Shown here one piece after another: positions 16,626 through 25,728 of a stretch of 64,000 nt of DNA (position 1 is the stretch's first letter; every line of letters begins with the position of its first letter). This DNA is from JBMOUD01 sp049319665 (lineage in GTDB: Bacteria > Pseudomonadota > Gammaproteobacteria > Enterobacterales > Enterobacteriaceae). Where the stretch lies: the NCBI RefSeq assembly GCF_049319665.1, contig NZ_JBMOUD010000006.1:224039-288038 (forward strand). The letters are read 5' to 3'. A program made the position numbers and the translations under genes. The notes below the pieces were generated by a model. It saw only the letters and a program-made list of their open reading frames with translations. It was not told the origin of the DNA and did no database searches.

Positions 16626-19346
16626 TCATTCCTGCAAATAGCGCCTCATTGTCTCCTCAATTTTTCTCACCCAACTGTTTGCGCCCTGTTCTTGCGCCAG
16701 GTTCATCGCTGACTGTAATGCGATATTAAGGGATTGATTTGAATCGGACTGTCGAGAATAACGGATCATCGCCTGGACTCTCAGCAACTCAGGAACATTC
16801 CATGACGATTGATTAGCGGGTAATTTTGCTAATCGTTCACTGATTAAGGCGTCAGCCTCATGATGATGGCCTTTGTCTGCCAGCGCGGTGGCAAAGTCGG
16901 AAAGAAACAGTGAATAAGCAGGATCGAAGCCATTCGCTTGCAAAACGGCCAGCATGTGGTGAATTTCGTGCGGCATTACCGACTCGGCGTGACGTTGTAA
17001 CTTAGCCCAGAACGCAAACGCGGCGCTGTATAATCGCCATAGCCCAAGGCCGTGTTCACTGGCAATATGATCAAGCTGTTGGGCTATTTGGGCAACCTGC
17101 TCAATATCGCCGGTCAGCGCGGCAAGTGTACAGCTACCTTCAGCCAATACACAGCACAGTGAACAGGCGTGATCTAAGGCCATGGCTTCTTCGACTGCCA
17201 GTTGTACCGCCCGTCGGGCTTGATTGATATCCCCGCTGACCCAAAATACCCGCACCAGAAATGCCCATCCGGCGACTCGTTGGTCAACCCCAAAGCGAAA
17301 AGGCGAACCTGACTGGTCAGCTCGGGTATCACAGTCGAGGAAAGCTTTAATTTCTGTCAACGCAGGCCGTTGCTGGCCTAAAAAATGTTGCGATGTGCCG
17401 ATCAGTCGGCGCGCTGTTAGTAATGCCGCCCGATCGCCGAATTCTTGCGCCAGTTGTGCCATGTTTTGCCCGCTTTCTAGAGCTTTGGCATACAACCCGC
17501 TGCGTAAATGGTGCAGCCATAATCCATATTCAGATTGCAGCTGGATTTCTTTATCCGCAATCAACCTGGCCAACTCACCGGCTCGGGTCCAGGCCTGTGC
17601 ATTTTCATCAATCGGGCCGCGTGCCCATGCCAGCGCCGACCCCAACGCCGCCCGCATCAACATCTCTTCGCGCACAGTCGCTTGCCCGTTAGGATCGTCA
17701 TCTAGCGCCATCCCAATATACTGACGGCAGGTGTCGTGTAGGGAATACTGGATCCAAAATGGCGTGGAAGCAGAGAGGATTTTTCTGCCTAAACAACGGT
17801 CCTGATTATGCGCAAAACACCAATCGAGGGCGATTCTTAAATCATCGATCAGGTAGCCATATTGTCGCCGCCACTGTGAAGAGGATATCGATATCCACTC
17901 TTTCCACGCCAGGCTGGCACGCTCGGCAACAAAGTGTGCATGTTGTCTGGCGATATATTCGGTGCGCCCCGCCAGCTGCTGTCGGGCATAAGCCCTGACG
18001 ATGGTCAGGTAGCGGTAGCGTGAAGGCTGGGTTCCGGCTTGGAAAACCAATAATGACTTATCGATCAGACTGGCGATAATATCGATATTTCGCTGGTCGG
18101 CCAGCGGCGATAACACTTGCTCGGCGGCATGAATATCAAATTCGCCCGCAAAGATGGCCAACTCCTGAAACACCTGTTTTTCATTCGGGCTAAGCAGCTG
18201 ATAGCTCCAATCGAGCGCATCACCCAATGTCCGATGGCGAGGTGTGGCGCCTCGCCGCCCCGTTTCTAACATGCCGGTGTGGGTCGTTAAATCCTCAAGC
18301 ACAGCCCCCAGCCCTAAACCGGTGATCCTTGCGGCGGCGATTTCAAGTGCTAAAGGCACCGCATCCAGCAAGCGACAAAGCGCAGCCACTTGCTTAACAT
18401 TATCTTCGCTCAGCCGAAATTGATAATCCGCCGCCTGGATCTTTTGTACGATAAATTCAATGGCGCTGTAGTTTTTGGCCTGAATCGCGTCGACCTCGGT
18501 TGCAGGAACGGCAAGTGGCCCGAGTCGATAGACTTGCTCGCCTTCTACACCCAGCGGTGATTGACTGGTTAATACCACGCTCAATAGGCTATCGGCTTGC
18601 AGTAGTTGTTCGATAGCACGCGCACAGGCATCGGCTAGATGTTCGCAGTTATCTACGACTAATAATGCCGGTTTTTGATGAGCACGTTCCGCAATTAGCG
18701 TGCTACCGACACCTGCTAATGCGGCATTGAGCGTTTCAAGTGGGTCTGCGGTGTTGCTCAGATAGGATAAATCGGCAAAAAATACGCCGTCGGGAAAGAC
18801 ACCGGCAGACTCTCGTGCGACCTCGACGAGCAATCGCGTCTTGCCGATTCCCGCCGGTCCGGTAATCGTACATAACGGATGGGTGAGAAGGCGTGTTCTC
18901 ACCTCACTAAGCTCTTTTTCTCTACCAATCAGTGGCGATCGTGGACGAGGTAATCCCGTTAACGTTGGCCGAACAGACACCGTTGATGTCACGGCTTGCA
19001 GTGTATTGACCGTTGCGGTGAAGCAATAACCACGGCCAAACAAGGTACTGATGAGATTGCGATCGTCGCCTAATACTTTACGCAAACTGGAGATCTGCGC
19101 CTGTAAGTTATTCTCTTCAACTACTTCCTGTGGCCAGACTTTTTCCAGTAGCTGATCTTTAGACACCACCTGCCCAGCCATGCTCACCAGATGAATGAGC
19201 ACCGCCATTGCCCGCTCGCCAAGTTCTAAACGCACGCCATCTTTCATCAGCAAGCCCAGATTAGGAAATAGCTGGTATTTGCCGAAGACAATCATATCGT
19301 CATCCCTGCTGGCGTTTAGCGAGGTGGTTGAACCAGGAGTTGGCAT
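16626..19346 (-). CDS. Winged-helix / NTPase / TPR transcriptional regulator
   Basis: About 906 residues from the ATG at 19346; a TTG at 19397 would add 17. The domains in order are as follows. First is an OmpR/PhoB-type winged helix (VFGKYQLFP through LISTLFGRGYCF, about residues 20-105). Next comes a STAND/NB-ARC-like ATPase with Walker A GPAGIGKTRL (about 160) and Walker B LLVVDNCEHL (about 240). Last is a long alpha-helical TPR-like C-terminus. Such regulators (CadC-like wHTH fused to an AfsR-type signalling ATPase) use ATP binding and repeat-mediated sensing to switch oligomeric state. The gene is divergent, by 111 bases, from an MFS transporter, the likely target. Ligand unknown. Confidence 0.87.
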   Translation of the reverse strand: MPTPGSTTSLNASRDDDMIVFGKYQLFPNLGLLMKDGVRLELGERAMAVLIHLVSMAGQVVSKDQLLEKVWPQEVVEENNLQAQISSLRKVLGDDRNLISTLFGRGYCFTATVNTLQAVTSTVSVRPTLTGLPRPRSPLIGREKELSEVRTRLLTHPLCTITGPAGIGKTRLLVEVARESAGVFPDGVFFADLSYLSNTADPLETLNAALAGVGSTLIAERAHQKPALLVVDNCEHLADACARAIEQLLQADSLLSVVLTSQSPLGVEGEQVYRLGPLAVPATEVDAIQAKNYSAIEFIVQKIQAADYQFRLSEDNVKQVAALCRLLDAVPLALEIAAARITGLGLGAVLEDLTTHTGMLETGRRGATPRHRTLGDALDWSYQLLSPNEKQVFQELAIFAGEFDIHAAEQVLSPLADQRNIDIIASLIDKSLLVFQAGTQPSRYRYLTIVRAYARQQLAGRTEYIARQHAHFVAERASLAWKEWISISSSQWRRQYGYLIDDLRIALDWCFAHNQDRCLGRKILSASTPFWIQYSLHDTCRQYIGMALDDDPNGQATVREEMLMRAALGSALAWARGPIDENAQAWTRAGELARLIADKEIQLQSEYGLWLHHLRSGLYAKALESGQNMAQLAQEFGDRAALLTARRLIGTSQHFLGQQRPALTEIKAFLDCDTRADQSGSPFRFGVDQRVAGWAFLVRVFWVSGDINQARRAVQLAVEEAMALDHACSLCCVLAEGSCTLAALTGDIEQVAQIAQQLDHIASEHGLGLWRLYSAAFAFWAKLQRHAESVMPHEIHHMLAVLQANGFDPAYSLFLSDFATALADKGHHHEADALISERLAKLPANQSSWNVPELLRVQAMIRYSRQSDSNQSLNIALQSAMNLAQEQGANSWVRKIEETMRRYLQE

Positions 19347-19457
19347 GCAGATGTTTCCAATATCAGGATATTTCAGAAGTCTGAAATTGTAGGACAAAGA
19401 CTCTGTATCGACAACCGCGCACTATTAACTCTCCCCACGATTATTGAGAATAGCGCG

Positions 19458-20681
19458 ATGTCAAACAACACTACGCATACAAGCATCAAGCCGCTTGCTA
19501 ACGCTGATTATTCTAGTGAGCCCGCCCCCGTTTTGGGGACGGCATTACAGTTTATTATGGCGATTGCTTGCGGTGTCTTTGTCGCCAACATCTATTACAA
19601 CCAGCCATTATTAGAACTCTTACAACAGGGGTTTCCGCAAGACGTTAACTTAATAAATCTGGCGCCTACCGCCACTCAGTTAGGGTTTGCCTGCGGATTG
19701 TTTCTGTTGGTGCCTCTCGGGGATAAAATTAACCGCCGCAAACTGATTCTATGGCAGGCAGCCGCGCTGTGTGTCGCATTAGTTTGCCTGGCGATGGCAC
19801 CGAATGTGGTCATGATCATTGTCGCCTCTGTCGCCGTTGGGGTGACCGGTTGCGTTGTGCAACAAATCGTCCCCTTTGCCGCAGAACTTGCTAAACCAGA
19901 GCGCCGGGGCCAGGTGGTCGGTACTGTGATGAGCGGCGTACTTTGCGGGATCCTGCTTGGCCGTGCGGTAGGCGGATTTACCGGGGATCATTGGGGCTGG
20001 CGCGCGACATTCTGGATGGGGGCCGTGGCGTCAGCATTAGTATGGCTATTGCTGTTCTTTACCTTGCCGCACCACCAGCCACGCAGCAAACAAAGCTATC
20101 TTAGCCTGATGAAATCGCTGGTATCGCTGTGGTCAGAGGAACCCCTTTTGCGTAAGGCGACCTATATTCAAGCCACTCTTTTTGCTTCTTTTATTGGCTT
20201 ATGGACCATTCTGGCGTTGCGATTACATGATGCCTTTCATTTAGGGGCCGACGTTGCCGGGTTAATGGGGATTGTAGGTGCGGTAGGTATTTTAATGGCG
20301 CCACTTGTTGGCCGCATTGCTGACTGCCGCGGGCCTTATAAAGTCATAGGTCTGGGCTGCCTGATTATGGTGCTGTCTTTTGTGGTTCTTGGGGTTTGGG
20401 GCAGCATTACCGGTCTGGTTGTCGGTATTATTGTGATGGATTTAGGCGAACAATCGGCATTAGTCTCCAATCAGCATGTTATCTATGCGCTGCGCCCTGA
20501 AGCACGTAGTAGACTGAATACTTTATTTATGACCGGCATGTTTATCGGCGGCGCGTTAGGTTCCTGGGGGAGCAGTGTCGCGTGGCGAGTGGGCGGCTGG
20601 CCAATGGCATCTTTGCTTGGCGGGGCCTTCACTCTGCTGGGATTAGCTATCCATTGCTTTAGCTTACGTAAAGCTAAATAG
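19458..20681 (+). CDS. MFS transporter
   Basis: A 407-residue, 12-segment carrier with GVFVANIYYNQPLLELL in helix 1, PLGDKINRRKLI after helix 2 (MFS loop motif), and QQIVPFAAELAKPERRGQVVG in the middle of the first half. These blocks match the YgaY/YnfM-like group of putative efflux carriers. It is divergent from the large winged-helix/ATPase regulator, which probably controls it. It ends in a perfect 14-pair bidirectional terminator shared with puuP. Confidence 0.9.
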   Translation: MSNNTTHTSIKPLANADYSSEPAPVLGTALQFIMAIACGVFVANIYYNQPLLELLQQGFPQDVNLINLAPTATQLGFACGLFLLVPLGDKINRRKLILWQAAALCVALVCLAMAPNVVMIIVASVAVGVTGCVVQQIVPFAAELAKPERRGQVVGTVMSGVLCGILLGRAVGGFTGDHWGWRATFWMGAVASALVWLLLFFTLPHHQPRSKQSYLSLMKSLVSLWSEEPLLRKATYIQATLFASFIGLWTILALRLHDAFHLGADVAGLMGIVGAVGILMAPLVGRIADCRGPYKVIGLGCLIMVLSFVVLGVWGSITGLVVGIIVMDLGEQSALVSNQHVIYALRPEARSRLNTLFMTGMFIGGALGSWGSSVAWRVGGWPMASLLGGAFTLLGLAIHCFSLRKAK

Positions 20682-20720
20682 CAGTAAATTACCCAAACAA
20701 CGTCAACCATGACAAAAATA

Positions 20721-20751
20721 AAGCCTATAATAATTTGATTATTATAGGCTT
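20721..20751. terminator. Perfect 14-pair bidirectional terminator
   Basis: AAGCCTATAATAAT (20721-20734) and ATTATTATAGGCTT (20738-20751) are perfect inverted arms around a TTG loop, between the convergent MFS and puuP genes. A/T-rich flanks serve both strands. Confidence 0.85.
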
Positions 20752-20762
20752 ATTTAGATTTC

Positions 20763-22106
20763 CTAGAGCAGCGCCTTGCGGAAAAACTTGGTCAGATACA
20801 GCAAATAGATAATGCCCAATCCTGCCCAAATCAATCCCATGGTCATTGAATCTCTTTCCAGATTTAACCACAGTACGCTAACAATCAACGCGCCCAATAG
20901 CGGCAATATCAGGTAATGGAAACGATCGCGCCAGGTTTTGTTACGTTTCTCACGCACGAAAAATTGATTGATCACCGCCAGATTAACAAAGGTGAAAGCA
21001 ACCAATGCGCCAAAGTTAATTAACGCGGTAGCGGTCACCAAATCAAACCAAAATGCGCTGAGCGCGACAACGCCAACCATAAAGATATTGAGCGATGGCG
21101 TGCGCCATTTCGGGTGAATATAGCCAAAGAACTTCGCTGGAAACACCCGATCACGCCCCATCACATAAAGCAGTCTTGAAACACTGGCGTGAGAAGCCAG
21201 ACCGGATGCGAGCGTATTGATAAAGGTGGTACACAGGAAAATAGACTGGAATAACTTGCCGCCGACATAGAGGGCAATTTCTGGCAACGCCGCATCGGGC
21301 TGATGGAAACGGGTAATCGTTGGGAAATAGAGCTGAATAAAGAACGAAACGCCAATAAAAATGATGCCGCCATACAGCGCGGTAAGAAAAATAGCGCGAG
21401 GAATGGTCACCGCGGCATCGGGTGTCTCTTCACTTAATGTGGTTACTGCGTCAAATCCAAGAAAGGAGAAACAGACAATCGTTGCGCCGGTGATAATCGG
21501 GATCAAATGCGCGTTTTCACTAATAAAAGGTTGCAGGCTCCATACTGTCCCAACCCCTTCCCCGTTATGTAATCCGTGAATCACCAGGAAAATAAATACC
21601 AGAATGATTGCCACTTGTGCCAGCACAAACAGCGTATTGAAATTCGCCACTAAATTTACGCTGCGCAAATTCGCAGCGGTCATAATTACCACGAAACTGA
21701 CCACCCAAATCCACGGGGCAACATCGGGAAACATCGCGGTCAAATAGATTTTTGCCAGCAGGACGTTGATCATCGGTAAGAAAAGATAATCGAGCAAAGA
21801 TGACCAACCGACTAAAAAGCCGAGTCTTGAGCTAATGGCTTTTTGCGTATAGGTATAGGCGGAACCGGCCTGCGGAAAACGCCGCACCAGTTTGCCATAA
21901 CTGATAGCCGTAAACAGAATACCGACTAGCGCAAACAGATAAGACGTCGGGACATGTCCCTCGGATTCGCGAGAAACAATACCAAAAGTATCAAATACGG
22001 TCATTGGCGTTAAATATGCCAGCCCCATCATTACCACTTGCCATAACTTCAGGCTACGCCTAAGTTTCGGCTGGGCCGCCGCTTCAACATCAACATTCTC
22101 CGCCAT
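20763..22106 (-). CDS. puuP: Putrescine importer PuuP (APC-family permease)
   Basis: Closely similar to E. coli PuuP through the whole length: KLWQVVMMGLAYLTPMTVFD, YGKLVRRFPQAGSAYTYTQ, SLLDYLFLPMINVLLAKIYL, GEGVGTVWSLQPFISENAHL and FSFLGFDAVTTLSEETPDAA are almost identical. PuuP is a 12-segment proton-driven putrescine symporter of the inner membrane. I prefer the ATG at 22106 (MAENVDVEAA), giving 447 residues; an upstream ATG at 22133 is also in frame. The rest of the puu catabolic operon is not next to it, so it may serve uptake alone, or the catabolic genes lie elsewhere. Shares a terminator with the convergent MFS gene. Confidence 0.93.
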   Translation of the reverse strand: MAENVDVEAAAQPKLRRSLKLWQVVMMGLAYLTPMTVFDTFGIVSRESEGHVPTSYLFALVGILFTAISYGKLVRRFPQAGSAYTYTQKAISSRLGFLVGWSSLLDYLFLPMINVLLAKIYLTAMFPDVAPWIWVVSFVVIMTAANLRSVNLVANFNTLFVLAQVAIILVFIFLVIHGLHNGEGVGTVWSLQPFISENAHLIPIITGATIVCFSFLGFDAVTTLSEETPDAAVTIPRAIFLTALYGGIIFIGVSFFIQLYFPTITRFHQPDAALPEIALYVGGKLFQSIFLCTTFINTLASGLASHASVSRLLYVMGRDRVFPAKFFGYIHPKWRTPSLNIFMVGVVALSAFWFDLVTATALINFGALVAFTFVNLAVINQFFVREKRNKTWRDRFHYLILPLLGALIVSVLWLNLERDSMTMGLIWAGLGIIYLLYLTKFFRKALL

Positions 22107-22445
22107 CGTATGCTTTTCTCTTTTTACGACCATTTTGGGGGCGTCATATTAAGTCTTACGCCCGCATATTGGGAGATAAATTACATCGCTAACGGCTAAT
22201 TACACCAACAAATAGAATATTCTCAATTCCTCAGCCTTGCTGCCTTACGAAAAAACCTGGTCAGATTTTTGACGGTCGTAACCTGCGAGTACTTTTTACC
22301 GCCTTAGACGAGGCTTATCACGCGCTGCGGGATCGCATTGGGATCTAAATACTCAGGTCGGTGGTATTCTTCAATACTATTAATTATCACGCCATCAAAA
22401 GCACACTGCCCGGATTTTCCGATGAGCCCCGACGCAATTAAAATA
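22107..22445. other. Noncoding gap upstream of puuP
   Basis: Should contain the puuP promoter. A 33-codon plus-strand open stretch ending at 22348 (RVLFTALDEAYHALRDRIGI) has the look of a protein C-terminus and could be a gene remnant, but it has no start and no recognised family. Confidence 0.3.
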
Positions 22446-22474
22446 ATGGCCGCCTATATTTGAGGCGGCCATTG
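22446..22474 (-). terminator. Terminator of the MFS gene
   Basis: AATGGCCGCCT (22446-22456) and AGGCGGCCATT (22464-22474) form a perfect 11-pair GC-rich stem with a 7-base loop, 27 bases past the stop codon of the minus-strand MFS gene. Confidence 0.75.
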
Positions 22475-22500
22475 TTAGATTTAAAAGGACTCAGAGGCTA

Positions 22501-23709
22501 TCAAGGGAAAATCAGTTTTTCTGGCGCACCTGATGCGGCGCGCAGAGTTGGCAAACTGACCAAAGCCATTACCACTAATATGACCCCAGCCACGATAGGT
22601 ACACCAAACCCTGCACGGACACCAAAGTTGTCAACAATCAGCCCAGAAAGTGCACCACCAAGCGCAACGCCGATACTGATCCCCGTTGTCATCCAGGTTA
22701 ACCCTTCGGTGAGCTTAGCTGGCGGCACAACAATGGTACCGAGATTCATGACAATCACCATGGTTGGGGCAAATGACATCCCGGCAAAAAATAGCATGCC
22801 CGCCATGACATAAACGTTTGGAGAGAAAATAGGTAAAACAGCGGTGGCGGCAGTGACCAGGATCCAAATCAAGAATTGCTTCTCTATCGGTAAACTAATC
22901 TTTAAGGCGCCAAAAGTCAGGCCTGACGTCATTGAGCCAAATGCATAAGTCGCCAGGATAAAACTGGCCGCCGTTGGCCAATCGTGTTCATTGGCAAAGG
23001 CAACCACTCCCACATCAATCGCGCCACCAATAACGCCCATCAGTAGCAGGGCTAAAACGATAATCCGCAGGCTGGGAATACGTAGCGTCGAGCTTTTATT
23101 GCCGCTGCTGTTAACTATCACTTTCGGCTCAGTCTGGCGTTGCAGCAGAAAAGCCGTCACGCCAAAAGCTAACAGCACCACGGCAACCAGCGGACCCGCT
23201 TCGGCAAAAAGGCTCATACTGAGGCCGATAGCCAACGGTGGCCCAACAATATAGGCCATTTCAGTTAACACGGTGTCCAACGAAAACGCGGTGTGTAGCT
23301 GCGGTTTACCACGAAAAAGCGCGGTCCAGCGTGCTCTGATCATCGCGGGCATGCTCGGCATGGTGCCGGCGAACGCGGCCAAAATAAATAGCAACTGTGC
23401 CGGTGCTCGCAGATAAGCGGCCAAAATTAGCGTCAATAACATCGCAATACTAAAAAGAGTGACGAAGGGAAGCACACGACTCTGCCCGCGCTTATCCACC
23501 AGTTTCGATACCACCGGGCCGATAAGTGCGTTGGTTAAGGTAAATGTGCCAGCGACCGTGCCAGCCAGCCAATAAAGACCGCTTTGCTGCACCAACATAG
23601 TAATAATGCCGATACTGATCATTGCCTGCGGCAAACGAGCCAGTGAGCTAGTAAACGCCAGCCCAGCGGCTCCCGGTGTGGTAAAAATTTCGCGATAAGG
23701 GTTGCCCAT
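22501..23709 (-). CDS. MFS transporter (SetA/B-like layout)
   Basis: The start is the ATG at 23709 (MGNPYREIF), which has GGAGAT 5 bases upstream; the frame extends to 23754 without a ribosome site. The 402-residue product has 12 membrane segments, VSKLVDKRGQSRVLPF after helix 2 (MFS loop) and a second-half repeat. The opening (GAAGLAFTSSLARLPQAMI) is seen in enterobacterial MFS carriers of unknown substrate. It stands between puuP and the YbaK-like gene, with its own terminator, so it is probably a single-gene unit. Confidence 0.88.
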   Translation of the reverse strand: MGNPYREIFTTPGAAGLAFTSSLARLPQAMISIGIITMLVQQSGLYWLAGTVAGTFTLTNALIGPVVSKLVDKRGQSRVLPFVTLFSIAMLLTLILAAYLRAPAQLLFILAAFAGTMPSMPAMIRARWTALFRGKPQLHTAFSLDTVLTEMAYIVGPPLAIGLSMSLFAEAGPLVAVVLLAFGVTAFLLQRQTEPKVIVNSSGNKSSTLRIPSLRIIVLALLLMGVIGGAIDVGVVAFANEHDWPTAASFILATYAFGSMTSGLTFGALKISLPIEKQFLIWILVTAATAVLPIFSPNVYVMAGMLFFAGMSFAPTMVIVMNLGTIVVPPAKLTEGLTWMTTGISIGVALGGALSGLIVDNFGVRAGFGVPIVAGVILVVMALVSLPTLRAASGAPEKLIFP

Positions 23710-23910
23710 GATATCTCCATTTACCAAGCACAACAGACACACGTCATTCACCAAATACTGACTTGAGGGGTATGCTGCGAAGGTAGAATTATTATTATAA
23801 ATAATTGATTATTATAAAAAGAAAGCTTTTATAAAGATATATCCAAAATAATTGGCGTCGCGTCAAGCCTACGCAGAAACAACGTCAAGTATGACGAATA
23901 TAGAATTAAA

Positions 23911-24369
23911 TTAGCAGGCAACATCTATCCAAGTCGCACTGGTAATACTGGCAAGCCGTTCTGGCGTAATTTTAACGCCAGAATTAGCGCTTCCTCCGGC
24001 GGGGATCACTTCGTCATATTGATTCAGACTTTGATCGCAATAAACGCTAACGCCATCAAGAGCAGCAAAAGGACACACGCCGCCGGGGGGATAACCGGTC
24101 AAGATTGCCACCTCTTCCGTTGGCAGCATTCGGGCCTTCACGCCAAAAAACTGTTTAAATTTCTTATTGTCTATGCGCGAGGTGCCCGCCATTACCAACA
24201 ATACCACTTGCTCATTAACCTTACATGACAAGGTCTTAGCTATCTGTCCGCTCTCTACTTCAAAGGCTTCTGCCGCTTGCTGCACCGTTGCCGTCGGTTT
24301 TTCATGTACGGTGATGTTAATATCGGGGGCATGTTCTGCGAGAAACTGACGAACACGTTCAACACTCAT
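23911..24369 (-). CDS. YbaK/EbsC-family aminoacyl-tRNA deacylase-like protein
   Basis: A 152-residue single-domain protein of the YbaK/ProX editing-domain family: VESGQIAKTLSCKVNEQVVLLVMAGTSRIDNKKFKQFFG (about 38-76) with the conserved IAKTL lysine, then GYPPGGVCPFA (about 92-102) and a glycine-rich VIPAGGSANSGVKITP near the end. These domains clear mischarged tRNA, such as Cys-tRNA(Pro) or Ala-tRNA(Pro), in the cytoplasm. Which tRNA it acts on is not visible. Single gene, with a RidA-like gene upstream on the same strand. Confidence 0.88.
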   Translation of the reverse strand: MSVERVRQFLAEHAPDINITVHEKPTATVQQAAEAFEVESGQIAKTLSCKVNEQVVLLVMAGTSRIDNKKFKQFFGVKARMLPTEEVAILTGYPPGGVCPFAALDGVSVYCDQSLNQYDEVIPAGGSANSGVKITPERLASITSATWIDVAC

Positions 24370-24424
24370 CTTCTCTCCTTAGACATTATTATTTTGGCTG
24401 TAAATGACCAAAACACAGACCGAT

Positions 24425-24520
24425 TTAAGCGAACCTGGCAATCCAAATCCCCACCAGACCGATCAAAGCTGAGCATAGAACCAATGCCCTGAGCTGAAAG
24501 ATGTCTGATACAAAAAACAT
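24425..24520 (-). CDS. Small membrane protein, 31 residues
   Basis: An ATG at 24520 is preceded by AAGGGAGGG with a 5-base gap to the start, an excellent ribosome site. The product starts MFFVSDIFQLRAL, continues with one hydrophobic helix (LVLCSALIGLVGIWIA) and ends RFA. That is a typical bacterial single-span small protein. The ribosome site lies inside a hairpin (24523-24549), so translation may be controlled by RNA folding. It sits between the RidA-like and YbaK-like genes, all minus-strand. No family recognised. The Shine-Dalgarno quality and a clean membrane helix are the support. Confidence 0.5.
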   Translation of the reverse strand: MFFVSDIFQLRALVLCSALIGLVGIWIARFA

Positions 24521-24549
24521 TCATACCCTCCCTTATTAAAGAGGGGTAT
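24512..24549 (-). terminator. Hairpin with T run: RidA-gene terminator or translation switch
   Basis: ATACCC at 24523-24528 pairs with GGGTAT at 24544-24549, with a partly paired inner CTC/GAG region. On the minus strand it is followed by a run of six T (24512-24517). It is well placed to end the RidA-like transcript, and its 3' arm holds the ribosome site of the 31-residue gene. Confidence 0.5.
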
Positions 24550-24581
24550 TTATTTGCTTATTCAGTATTTTATCCTACCTG

Positions 24582-25043
24582 CTATTCATTGTCGGCAAGC
24601 GTTCCGACCACAACGGCGGTGGCCTCTATCTCAACCAACAGCCCGTCAAGCGCTAGGCGTGGTACGGGGATCAGTGTACTAGCAGGAAAAGGTCCGTCTC
24701 CCCAGATTTTCCGCGACGCCGCTGACCAAATGGGAAGAAGCGCTTCAGTATAATCTACGATCAACAAATTGATACGCACGATGTCATGCACTGTCGCCCC
24801 ACCGGCTTGCACCGCAGTACGCATATTTGCCAGAGCACCGTCCAATTGTGTCGTAAAACCTTGCACTCCGCCGTCTCCTAATTCAGTTGAACATTGGCCC
24901 GATGCAAAAATAGTACGCCCCTCGTGCGGCGCAACCACCACGTGGGTGTAACCACTGGGGGTCGGATCATGCAGACCAACAGGATTAATATGAACTAATT
25001 CGCTAATGTGGGATGGAGCTGAGGATAACGGGTTTTGTGGCAT
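24582..25043 (-). CDS. RidA-family (YjgF/YER057c) protein
   Basis: 153 residues from the ATG at 25043 (a GTG at 25052 is also in frame). The family hallmarks are present: GRTIFASGQCSTE, AGGATVHDIVRINLLIVD, and VPRLALDGLLVEIEATAVV near the C-terminus. RidA proteins hydrolyse reactive enamine/imine intermediates made by PLP enzymes. Many relatives of this subfamily lack the RidA catalytic Arg; here the segment carries PVPRLALDG, with an Arg in the right neighbourhood. Cytoplasmic trimer expected. Standalone gene. Confidence 0.88.
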   Translation of the reverse strand: MPQNPLSSAPSHISELVHINPVGLHDPTPSGYTHVVVAPHEGRTIFASGQCSTELGDGGVQGFTTQLDGALANMRTAVQAGGATVHDIVRINLLIVDYTEALLPIWSAASRKIWGDGPFPASTLIPVPRLALDGLLVEIEATAVVVGTLADNE

Positions 25044-25294
25044 AAGGAGCACCTAATAATCGTTAGAGTCAAAGTGTGTTGGAGGGCAAAGCAGCATCAC
25101 CATCTCTCAATAACACGTAAATCGCGATGCCTTCATCTGCGGCGGAGTGTTCCCGCCACAACTCAGCCCATGGCTGAATCTTTCGTCACTTTAATTCCCC
25201 TTACGCAATATTCCAAGTTTTTTCTTTGAAAAATAAAGAATGCATCTGCAGGCAGACATTATTGCAAATAAGAGAAGTTCGTTTCGGGAGGAGA

Positions 25295-25323
25295 AAAAGC
25301 CTCATGTTCTATATGAGGCTTTT
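25295..25323. terminator. Terminator downstream of the DUF1360 gene
   Basis: AAAAGCCTCAT (25295-25305) and ATGAGGCTTTT (25313-25323) form a perfect 11-pair stem with A/T-rich ends usable from both strands. The rest of the gap 25044-25350 shows no gene. Confidence 0.8.
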
Positions 25324-25350
25324 GCGCAAGAGAAAGAGAGTAAGTCTTAA

Positions 25351-25728
25351 TTATTCATTTGACTTCAATAGTTTATGTGCTTCAAATTTCATCACATGGG
25401 TGCTTACTGCGGCCTGGAATACTTTGAAAATAAGTCCATTAACAAATGTGGTGATCGTCAGGGTGATGAAAGCAGTCATCACCCAATCAATCGCCGTGAT
25501 GCCACTATGCAGCAAGTACGGGTGGTAAACGGCCATACTAGCGATCACCGTCCAATGGCTCAGACAGTAAAAGCATTGAAAAAGATGGCCGATCATAGGA
25601 TTTTTCTTTGCCGTCCAGGCCCGCCATCCGGCAAATAATTCAGTCTGGGTGATAGTCATCGATATACTCGCTGATGCCAAGGCGATCATCAGGCATACGG
25701 ACAGGTCCGAGGCTAAAACATCAGTCAT
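25351..25728 (-). CDS. DUF1360-family membrane protein
   Basis: A 125-residue protein with about three membrane segments. The sequence WRAWTAKKNPMIGHLFQCFYCLSHW contains the C-x2-C (CFYC) motif of DUF1360 proteins, followed by a hydrophobic WVMTAFITLTITTFVNGLIFKV. Function is unknown. It overlaps the Rrf2-family gene by 8 bases and is surely co-transcribed with it. The Cys pair and the coupling to an Rrf2 regulator hint at a redox or metal link, but that is inference. Confidence 0.78.
   Translation of the reverse strand: MTDVLASDLSVCLMIALASASISMTITQTELFAGWRAWTAKKNPMIGHLFQCFYCLSHWTVIASMAVYHPYLLHSGITAIDWVMTAFITLTITTFVNGLIFKVFQAAVSTHVMKFEAHKLLKSNE

Noticed and set aside
22247..22348. Possible C-terminal protein remnant upstream of puuP
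   Set aside because: Only 33 codons without a start and no recognised family; cannot be distinguished from chance.
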